NCBI GenBank assembly: GCA_947628025.1
Contig: CANQYH010000047.1
Span: 1-14,754, forward strand
Source: an uncultured Lachnospiraceae bacterium
GTDB lineage: Bacteria; Bacillota; Clostridia; Lachnospirales; Lachnospiraceae
Direction: 5' to 3'
DNA: 14,754 nt
The number at the start of each line of letters is the position of its first letter. Positions within the stretch are counted from its first letter, which is position 1. Under the pieces are notes generated by a model. The model searched no databases and was not told where the DNA came from. It was given only the letters and a program-made list of their open reading frames with translations. The position numbers were made by a program, and so were the translations under genes. Positions 1-7,200 of the stretch are shown here, one piece after another.

Positions 1-315
1 GAGATCGTCGTCGCTGAGCCCTCCCCCGGCGAACAGGCCGGTCAATTCCCCGACCAGCTCGTCGGCCTCCCGCGCCTTGGTCCCGCCCTTTGCCCGGGCC
101 TCCGCCGCATAGATGCCGCTTCCGCCCAGCAGATACTCTGTCGTGGTGTGCAGCGCGCCGGCGATCCGTTGGACTACTTCCATATTCGACGGCCTGCGGC
201 TCCCCAGCTCGTAGTTCTGGATCGTCCGCGTGGTGACGCCCGCTTTTTCCGCCAGTTCCGGCTGGGTCAGACCTGTCTCCAGGCGTTTTTCCCGCAGTCT
301 GTCTTTGAATGACAT
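1..315 (-). CDS. XRE-family helix-turn-helix transcriptional regulator (C-terminus outside the window)
   Basis: This is a DNA-binding repressor of the Cro/CI (XRE) type. Reading the minus strand from the ATG at 315-313 gives 105 codons with no stop before the window edge. The protein opens MSFKDRLREKRLETGLTQ; residues about 5-60 form the HTH_3 fold, with the typical turn ...LTQPELAEKAGV and recognition-helix segment TTRTIQNYELG, followed by the usual RRPS and LGG signature. After residue 65 comes an Ala/Glu/Lys-rich helix and the stretch LFAGGGLSDDD, a tail I associate with clostridial XRE regulators often found near ImmA/IrrE peptidases (from memory, not checked). The start is supported by AGAGGTG about 6 nt upstream. 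It is transcribed away from the rest of the window, and the promoter and repeated motifs upstream (341-481) suggest it represses itself. Its targets are unknown. Confidence 0.87.
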   Translation of the reverse strand, partial: MSFKDRLREKRLETGLTQPELAEKAGVTTRTIQNYELGSRRPSNMEVVQRIAGALHTTTEYLLGGSGIYAAEARAKGGTKAREADELVGELTGLFAGGGLSDDDL

Positions 316-340
316 AAGGCACCTCTTTCTTTTGAATGAA

Positions 341-481
341 CACGAACAATCTTTCATGAAACCTATGGATGCGAATCTGCGTTCGTGGTATACTGACGCC
401 GCTGATGCGAAATTCCGTTCGTGAATTTATCTTACCACACGAAAATGCGTGTGTCAACCGGAACATGAAACATAGTTCGTG
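341..481. promoter_or_regulatory. Operator array: four GTTCGTG heptamers with CGAA-6-TTCG palindromes
   Basis: The heptamer GTTCGTG occurs at 381-387, 417-423 and 475-481, and its complement CACGAAC at 341-347. Three copies sit in 14-bp imperfect palindromes: CGAATCTGCGTTCG (372-385), CGAAATTCCGTTCG (408-421) and the weaker CGAACAATCTTTCA (343-356). The first two share the longer frame ATGCGAA-5-CGTTCGTG and are 36 bp apart. They lie at and downstream of the predicted start of the XRE transcript, where a bound repressor would block transcription. The half-sites resemble a Gram-positive LexA (SOS) box, but each differs from it. The simplest reading is autoregulation by the adjacent XRE protein; binding itself is inferred. 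Confidence 0.6.
429..457 (-). promoter_or_regulatory. Sigma-A promoter of the XRE regulator
   Basis: On the minus strand TTGACA (complement of 452-457) and TAAGAT (complement of 429-434) are separated by exactly 17 bp, a near-consensus sigma-A promoter. The predicted start of transcription, about 7 nt past the -10, falls inside the operator-like site at 408-421. The spacer carries a perfect inverted repeat, CACACG-6-CGTGTG (436-453). This gives the regulator mRNA a leader of roughly 100 nt. Confidence 0.72.
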
Positions 482-542
482 CCATGAGGCGGGCGGCCGT
501 TCGGAGGGCGTTCCGGATATGGGAAATACGGAAAAAGTAAGC

Positions 543-571
543 TGGACTGCGGCGGTGGGATATGCTATACT
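543..571 (+). promoter_or_regulatory. Probable promoter of the secreted PrcB-like protein
   Basis: TGGACT (543-548) and TATACT (566-571) are 17 bp apart, and the -10 is preceded by TGC, giving an extended -10 (TGCTATACT). Transcription would begin near 578, about 95 nt ahead of the start at 674. Three copies of GGATATGGGA lie around it (515-524, 583-592, 602-611). The stretch 316-673 otherwise holds no convincing gene. Confidence 0.55.
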
Positions 572-673
572 TACAGGTATACGGATATGGGAGCGCCGGC
601 CGGATATGGGACCGGCGCAGGCGGAGCCGGACCGGACCCTGGGGACCGGCGGCAGCGGATCGGAGGCGGAAGG

Positions 674-1222
674 ATGCTGAGACAGATGTCTGTGATCTTA
701 TGTATGAGTCTTACTTTGGGAGCGGGAGGGTTTGCGGGACCGCTTCCGGAGGATGCCGTTTTTCCGAAGACGGAGAGGATCGCGGCCGCTATGGAAAGGT
801 TCCGGGCGGAGCATAGTTCGGTACCGGAAGAGGACGCGTCTCAGGCGGAACCGGTCAGTTTTAAAGAATGCGGCAGGATGCGCCTGACCTATACCGGCGG
901 CAGACATTCGGTCTCCTATGTGGATTCGCCGGAAGAACTGCCGTACGATCTGCGGACGGAGGGCTACGACGAGGACTTTTTCTCGGAACATGCGCTGCTG
1001 GTCGTGGTGGAGACGGTAAACAGCGGTTCTGTCAGGATCGGGATCGAATCGGCGGTCCGGGAGGACGATACCGTCGCCGTTACATTGTCCCATGAAGTCC
1101 CCGAATACGGGACGGACGATATGGCGACCTGGATGCTCTGGGCCGAGGTGGAGTCCGGGCTCGGCGACTGCGAGTGGGAGCTTGTAAATCCGGCGCTGCC
1201 GTCGGAGATGGAGCTGAAGTAG
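674..1222 (+). CDS. Small secreted protein with PrcB-like C-terminal domain
   Basis: The product is 182 residues. It begins MLRQMSVILCMSLTLGAGG, a short hydrophobic segment followed by small residues (FAG), which looks like an export signal with cleavage near residue 22; there is no lipobox cysteine at the usual position. Residues about 23-65 are a polar, Glu-rich spacer. Residues about 70-182 contain a Thr/Gly strand, then YDEDFFSEHALLVVVE and VPEYGTDDMATW, which recall the PrcB-type domain of small clostridial exported proteins. The family call is from memory of such sequences and is moderate. An in-frame ATG exists at 587, but 674 is preferred: GGAGGCGGAAGG lies directly before it and the signal segment starts there. 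The function is unknown; it may be a protein-protein interaction module at the cell surface. The rhamnosidase follows after 155 bp in the same direction. Confidence 0.72.
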   Translation: MLRQMSVILCMSLTLGAGGFAGPLPEDAVFPKTERIAAAMERFRAEHSSVPEEDASQAEPVSFKECGRMRLTYTGGRHSVSYVDSPEELPYDLRTEGYDEDFFSEHALLVVVETVNSGSVRIGIESAVREDDTVAVTLSHEVPEYGTDDMATWMLWAEVESGLGDCEWELVNPALPSEMELK

Positions 1223-1250
1223 CGGCGGACAGGGAAAGCGGAAAGGATGG

Positions 1251-1319
1251 CGCTGCGCAGGCAGCGACCTTATGATGGGCCGTTTTCCGGAATTTAGGGC
1301 CGTGCCGGGGCCGTCCGGC
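1251..1319. other. Two small hairpins between the PrcB-like gene and the rhamnosidase
   Basis: CGCTGC/GCAGCG (1251-1256 and 1261-1266, 4-nt loop) and GCCGG/CCGGC (1304-1308 and 1315-1319) are perfect short inverted repeats. Neither is followed by a T-run, so they are not convincing intrinsic terminators, and no clear promoter for the rhamnosidase was found in this gap. Read-through from the upstream gene is possible. Confidence 0.3.
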
Positions 1320-1377
1320 GGTCCTTGATACGAAAGCGCTGTTATTAGAGGAAAAGGAAGAACAGGAGGAACATGGT

Positions 1378-4044
1378 ATGAAGATCATAGAGTTGGAGAC
1401 CAATCACATCGCCGGTCCCATCGGCTACCGGCTGGAACCGGCGGTCCTGTCTTACAAGGTGACGGAGAGCCGGGGCAGGAAAAGCGCGGCCCAGAGGATC
1501 GAGATCGCCAGGGACGCCGGGTTTGAGGAGATGGTGCTGGATACCGGCTGGCGGACGGACATCGACAGCAAATGTTTCGTGCCGGAGATCGCGCCGGAGC
1601 CGGAGAGCCGGTACTACTGGAGGGCTTCGGTTCGCGACGACGCCGGGGACGAGGCCGTCAGCGCCGCGGCTTTCTTTGAGACGGCCCCGGAGAAGATCGG
1701 CGGCGTGTGGATCCGCGCGCCGTTTGCCAAAGAAAAACACGCTGTATTTTTGAAGAAATTCGATCTGGACGGCAAAAAGGTCAGAAAGGCCAGGCTGTAT
1801 ATCTGTGGCCTGGGATTGTACGAAGCGTATTTAAACGGCGAAAAGGTCTCGGAAGAATATCTGACGCCCTATTATAACCATTACGGACGGCGGATCCAGT
1901 ACCAGAGCTACGACGTGACGGACCAGCTGCGTCCCGGCCAGAACGCGCTGGGCGTCCTGTTGGGCAACGGCTGGTACAAGGGGAGGTTCGGCTATGTGGA
2001 CCGCCTGGACTGCCTGTTCGGGGATACGCAGACGCTGATCTGCGAACTGAAGATCGAGACGGAGACGGGGGAGATCTTCTCGGTCTGCTCGGATACGGAC
2101 TTCCTCTGCCGCGAATCGCCGGTCCTGGCCAGCAGCATCTACGACGGAGAGGTCTATGACAGCCGGCTGGAAGCGGAGGGTTTCGGGACGGCGGACTGCG
2201 ATACAGACGGATGGAACCGCGCCGTGCCGGGAGAGGACCTGTCCGGCCTGTTGCAGCCCCGCCTGAGCGTCCCGGTCACGGTGCAGGAGACCTTTGCGCC
2301 GAAAGAGATCCTCCATACGCCCGCGGGAGAGACGGTGGTGGATTTCGGGCAGGAGATCACCGGGATCGTGACGTTCACGAACCGCACGCCGAGGGATACG
2401 AAGATCTCGCTGCAGTTCGGGGAGATCCTGCAGCAGGGGAATTTCTATACGGAGAATCTGCGGAGCGCGGAGCAGCGGTTCGTCTACTATTCCGACGGGA
2501 AAGAAAAGCAGGTGCGGCCCCATTTCACTTTTTACGGGTTCCGTTACATGAAAGTAGAAGGGATCGCGGATCCGGAGGCGGCCGGGTTCACCGCCTGTGT
2601 GCTCCATTCGGACTTAAAGCGGACCGGCTACCTGAAGACGGACCATGAGAAAGTGAACCGCCTTATTGAGAACGCGGTCTGGGGCCAGAAAGGGAATTTC
2701 GTGGATATTCCGACGGACTGCCCGCAGCGCGACGAGCGGCTGGGCTGGACCGGAGACGCCCAGGCGTTCTGCGCCACGGCCAGCTTCAATATGCAGTGCG
2801 CGCCGTTTTACAGGAATTATCTGGAGGAGATGCTCACGGAACAGCGGCAGCCGGAGCGCAGAGGCGCGGTTCCTTTCGTGGTTCCCGACGTATTGAACCA
2901 GATCGACCGGGTCCTGGGAAAGGAGATCACGGACCCGGAGCGGAACGGGGCCTCCTGCGCCTGGGGCGACGCGGCGACCGTCATTCCTTGGACGGGGTAT
3001 GTGTTCAGCGGCGACCGGACCCTGCTGGCGGCCCAGTATGAGAATATGAAACTCTGGACCGACTACATCCGCGGCGTGGACCGGGATCTCTGCGGGAACC
3101 GGCACCTCTGGAACCACGGCTTCCACTACGCCGACTGGCTGGCGCTGGACAATTACCACCAGGGTTCCAGCTTCGGCGGGACGGATCCCTATTATATCGC
3201 CAGCGCCTATTATCTGTACTCGGCGGAACTGACGGAGAAAGCGGCGGAAGCGCTGGGGAAAGAAGAGGAAGCGGAGGAATACCGGCAGGTGGCGGAGTCG
3301 GTGCGCCTGGCGATGCGGGAGGAATATTTCACGCCCACCGGCCGTCTGGCGGCGGATACCCAGACGGCGCTGGTGCTGGCGCTGCATTTTCACATCGCCC
3401 CAGAATGGGCGCGGGAGAGGACCGTGCGGACCCTGAAACGGAAGCTGGACGAGGAAAGGATCCATCTGACCACCGGCTTTGTAGGCACGGCCTATCTGTG
3501 CCGGACCCTTTCGGAGAACGGGCTCTCGGAGTACGCCTATACGCTGCTTCTGAACGAAGATTATCCCAGCTGGCTCTACGAGGTCAATATGGGCGCCACC
3601 ACGGTCTGGGAGCGCTGGAACTCCGTGCTGCCCGACGGCCGGGTCAGCGACACGGGGATGAACAGCCTGAACCACTACGCCTATGGTTCGGTCCTGGAGT
3701 GGATGTACCGGTACATAGGCGGGCTGAATCCCAGCGAGACGCAGGCTGGTTTTAAGTCGTTCACGCTCAGGCCGGAACCGGACCGGCGCTTTTCCCATGC
3801 CGAACTGCGCTTCAACAGTCCTTACGGGTGGATCGAAAGCCGGTGGGAGCGGGCGGCTGAGGGGATCCGCTTCACCGTGACCGTGCCGTTCGACACGACG
3901 GCGGATTTCGTGATCCCGCAGGAACTCTGCGGCGGAGAGCTCCGGATCGAGGAAGCGCCGTCGCCCTGCATGGCGGCGGACGGGCATATCTCTCTGGAAG
4001 CGGGGACGTACAGGATCTGGGCGGGATACCCGGAAAAAGGATGA
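1378..4044 (+). CDS. Alpha-L-rhamnosidase, glycoside hydrolase family 78
   Basis: This enzyme releases terminal alpha-L-rhamnose from plant glycosides, flavonoids or polysaccharides by an inverting mechanism. It has 888 residues, normal for the family, and no signal peptide, so it probably acts in the cytoplasm on imported oligosaccharides. In order: an Ig/Fn3-like N-terminal region (about 1-115); the rhamnosidase N domain with LYICGLGLYEAYLNGEKV and LTPYYNHYGRR (about 118-280); a beta-sandwich with VVDFGQEITGIVTF (about 300-405); the (alpha/alpha)6 catalytic barrel (about 410-780); and a C-terminal beta domain from GFKSFTLRPEPD. Family catalytic motifs are intact: DCPQRDERLGWTGD, with Glu453 as likely general acid and Asp460 conserved, and VWERW, with Glu745 as likely base. 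AGGAGGA lies 7 nt before the ATG at 1378; the nearby ATG at 1373 reads only ATG GTA TGA and its stop overlaps the true start. No transporter or rhamnose-catabolism gene is in the window. Confidence 0.95.
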   Translation: MKIIELETNHIAGPIGYRLEPAVLSYKVTESRGRKSAAQRIEIARDAGFEEMVLDTGWRTDIDSKCFVPEIAPEPESRYYWRASVRDDAGDEAVSAAAFFETAPEKIGGVWIRAPFAKEKHAVFLKKFDLDGKKVRKARLYICGLGLYEAYLNGEKVSEEYLTPYYNHYGRRIQYQSYDVTDQLRPGQNALGVLLGNGWYKGRFGYVDRLDCLFGDTQTLICELKIETETGEIFSVCSDTDFLCRESPVLASSIYDGEVYDSRLEAEGFGTADCDTDGWNRAVPGEDLSGLLQPRLSVPVTVQETFAPKEILHTPAGETVVDFGQEITGIVTFTNRTPRDTKISLQFGEILQQGNFYTENLRSAEQRFVYYSDGKEKQVRPHFTFYGFRYMKVEGIADPEAAGFTACVLHSDLKRTGYLKTDHEKVNRLIENAVWGQKGNFVDIPTDCPQRDERLGWTGDAQAFCATASFNMQCAPFYRNYLEEMLTEQRQPERRGAVPFVVPDVLNQIDRVLGKEITDPERNGASCAWGDAATVIPWTGYVFSGDRTLLAAQYENMKLWTDYIRGVDRDLCGNRHLWNHGFHYADWLALDNYHQGSSFGGTDPYYIASAYYLYSAELTEKAAEALGKEEEAEEYRQVAESVRLAMREEYFTPTGRLAADTQTALVLALHFHIAPEWARERTVRTLKRKLDEERIHLTTGFVGTAYLCRTLSENGLSEYAYTLLLNEDYPSWLYEVNMGATTVWERWNSVLPDGRVSDTGMNSLNHYAYGSVLEWMYRYIGGLNPSETQAGFKSFTLRPEPDRRFSHAELRFNSPYGWIESRWERAAEGIRFTVTVPFDTTADFVIPQELCGGELRIEEAPSPCMAADGHISLEAGTYRIWAGYPEKG

Positions 4045-4120
4045 GAGCGCAGGCGACAGGTCCGGCGGGGGTATTTTTAGAAAATCATCGGGAAACCTAA
4101 AAAAATAACATATAGTAGCG

Positions 4121-4184
4121 ACAGAAGCCTTGCAAATCACCCAAAATTGGAGTATGATGATTCTGCATAAGGCTTCTGTTTTTT
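4121..4184 (+). terminator. Terminator-like inverted repeat after the rhamnosidase
   Basis: ACAGAAGCCTT (4121-4131) pairs perfectly with AAGGCTTCTGT (4169-4179), followed by six T (4179-4184). The interior can pair further (GCA/TGC and AATCA/TGATT), extending the stem. The 37-nt span between the arms contains a promoter for the next gene (see 4130-4158). The stem forms only in transcripts coming from the rhamnosidase, so it would end that transcript without affecting one starting inside the loop. Confidence 0.6.
4130..4158 (+). promoter_or_regulatory. Sigma-A promoter of the giant adhesin gene
   Basis: TTGCAA (4130-4135) and TATGAT (4153-4158) are separated by exactly 17 bp. Transcription would start near 4165, giving a leader of about 120 nt before the start codon at 4287. 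The promoter lies within the inverted repeat 4121-4179. Confidence 0.58.
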
Positions 4185-4282
4185 GTCTCGGTATGGGGGT
4201 CCCGTGCAGAAAAGGAAGCGGGTCTGACAGATTTCTTTTAAATTCCCCCAAATTTTGAAATCCATAATCTTGAGGAGGACAA

Positions 4283-7200
4283 ATGTATGAGAAAGTCGAT
4301 GAAGTTGCGCAGGATGGCGTCGTCATTTCTCGCCCTGTGTCTGACAGTACTGACGGTCTGCGGCCCGATGCCTGTGTCTGCGGGGGGGTAACGGAGAAAG
4401 GCGGCGGTGCGGGAAGCACCGTACCGGACAGCGAATGTGAATTTAATGACGCTCAGAAAAATGGGATAGATGGGATCGCTTATGAAGACTGGGATGAGGC
4501 CTGTCGCCCGTATCTTCGCTGGATCTTCGGTAATTCTTTTGGCGGTCTTGAAGCCAAGAACCAGTTTCATGTTTATGCTGAAGCAGGGGATACCATCTGC
4601 CTGGGGTCGAATATTTATAATGCCGGGTATGATCTGGATGGGAAAAGCTTAACAAATGGCTATAAGATAGCTAAATTTAGTTATCCGGTAGTTACGTATA
4701 ATACAGGTTCTGCAGGAGAGGACTTAGAGAATCAGGTTCGAGATACTAATAGCGGAAGAACTAAAACGACTACGAAATATGGAGTTATTATTAATAATAG
4801 TAGTAGATATATTTATGCAAAATTTGGCGAGTCGGAGTATCGATACCATAGAGTTGAGGGGCATACAGTAAAAATATATTCTGGTAAAGATAACTCTACA
4901 GAAGATATAACTACTTATGATTTGATTAATAAAGCAGAGTGTGAACAGGGCACATGTAGTTGTCCAACAGACCTTTTGACTGAAAGTAAGCATAATGATA
5001 AAGACTCCGTTGACATCGTTATGTATGCTCCTGATGGAACTCCGTCTCCCATTGACATCCGCAATTCAGATGGGTATACGACTGGTTATATCAGCAGCCC
5101 GGAGGTAGAGTATGCCGCGAGACTGCTGGCTTATGAAGATGGAGAGTATAAGGGGACGTTTGAATATGGTAAGAGTGAGGTTGCTGAATATACCCCATAT
5201 ACCTATGAAGTGCTTAAAACAGGTATCTACACCTTTGAATTCCGGCCTTTTGACGGAGCGGGAAATGCTGACACTGGAACGGGAAGACTAAGGAGTGAAC
5301 AATGGCCCAAAGCAGAGAACGGGTGCGTAGAACCAGGAGCGAACAATACGGGAGATTATGGTTCTCTGATTGCGGCATGGGATATAACTGTATTTAATGA
5401 GGAACATGAAAAAAAGCCGGGTCGTACTTATGCGGATTACTTGGCTTTGCAGATGTATCCCAAGAGCGGTAGCACTGGCATAATGGATACGTACCATATA
5501 CTGACCTCGGACAGTTATATTTATACCATGAGTTTCAATAACGCGACGCCTTATACCTATAACTTTTTTTCCAATAACAGAGGTTTGATCGATATTGCTA
5601 CGAGCGATACCCTTTATAAGTCAGTAAAAGATATTAATAATAAGAACCAATTTAATCGTATGGGTGTTACCTATAATTATCCGGGTGGTGCGGCGGATGA
5701 TGAGCTGGTTAAAAACTTTCATATATTTTTTGAGCATCCGAGCAAAGATTTGAAAGGCGTTTTGTATGAGAAACCGCTGGCTCCGGAACCAGCCACGAAT
5801 GTTAAGTTTGAGGGAAAGGTAATTAAGGAGGACGGCAGTGAAGTTACAGGCGCTTATGTAGGACAGGGAGGCTATTTTTCTTTTGACGTAGGCAACGCCA
5901 GTACCGCTACCCTGCGATTGGAGTTTACGCAGGAGGGTGAGGAAGAACCTAAGACGGTGGAGATTTCCGGGGTTGTTACGCCGAATTCCAAGAATTATTT
6001 CTATTGGGACGGTAAGGACGCAGATGGGAAAGAGATTCCTGCCGGTGTGTATAAGGCCGAGAATATCAAATACACGGTAACCACCAAAGCAGGAGAGATT
6101 CACTTCCCGATCTTTGATATGGAACACGCTAATGGCGGTATTACATTTACACGGGAAAGCCATATTTTTGACAGTAATGGTGAGCAGTTAGATACAGAAA
6201 GCAGTATCTATGAGCTTACGAAGCACGCGGTTTATTATGATGATACGGCGATCTATTATGGAGAGAATGCGGCCTCGACCGGTTTGTCAGAGGGGGATGT
6301 AACAGGATTAGCCGATACTAATGATAGTCCGGCATTAACTTCCGCTATAATAAAGAAATTCTTTAGTGAAAATAAAGATAGTGGTAGATATTGGCTATAT
6401 TATAATATGCTGAATGGTACGTACACTTATAATACGAGTACCGAAAAAACATATGCTGGTGGTGAAGCCATAGTCCGAAACGATGTTTCTAACTATGTTG
6501 AGAAGAACGCGCTAAGGGTTGGCGACCATAGCCATACGAATAATAGTATTTCATTTTTTAAAGAAGAAATACAAGACGATGGCAGTTTGGTTTACAATGT
6601 ACGGACCTATATGGATCTTACCGAAGAAGAAAAGCAGTTGCTTCAATATTTAGACAGTAAGAAACATCCTGTGGCAAAATCCAATGCGGATGGCAATGCA
6701 ATAAATGCGGCAATTAAGAAGAGTGGCTCAACTGGTAGTGGTGAGGAAGTCGTTCCAGATTCTCGAAACAGTGGATTTGGTCAGACGGTCACCGATTATG
6801 CGATCGTTGATTTTTGGACATTTATTCCGTCGCGTCCGATCACAGGCATGTTAAAAGAGACGGAGCAGATTGAGATCATTGAGGAAGAAAACAGTTTCAG
6901 CTTGATCGGGCGTGTGTTCTATGACGCGCAAAAATCAGGAGAAACGGGTTATGGTACCTTTAACTCTGAGACTGACCATGACAGACTGCTGAAAGATGTG
7001 ACGGTGGAGCTTTATGTTAAATCGGACGATACAGGGAGACAAGAGGGGAAAAACTATGCGACCTATGAAGCTGGGAAATTGAAAAAATTAGAAGAGGGAT
7101 CAGCTTGGCCCAGTGGTACGACAGTATATGAGTTGATGAAAAGAGCGAAAACAGATCTGTTGGGGAAGTACGTGTTTACCGGGTTAAAATATGATCCTGA

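Noticed and set aside
372..421. Classical LexA (SOS) boxes
   Set aside because: Each site departs from the Gram-positive consensus at one or more key positions and an XRE gene sits next to them; kept as operators of unknown identity.
230..816. Overlapping plus-strand open frames upstream of the PrcB-like gene
   Set aside because: They lie over the XRE gene, the operator region and the GC-rich leader, lack ribosome sites and give low-complexity products.
1247..1297. Small open frame of 16 residues (MALRRQRPYDG...) before the rhamnosidase
   Set aside because: GGAAAGG directly abuts the ATG with no spacing, it overlaps a hairpin, and nothing supports translation.
2614..4419. 601-codon open frame on the minus strand opposite the rhamnosidase
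   Set aside because: The product is Arg/Pro/His-rich without any fold, as expected from antisense reading of a GC-rich gene, while the sense strand encodes a complete GH78 enzyme.
5564..5570. Run of seven T inside the adhesin as a second slippage site
   Set aside because: The frame stays open on both sides and the protein text is continuous, so no shift is indicated here.
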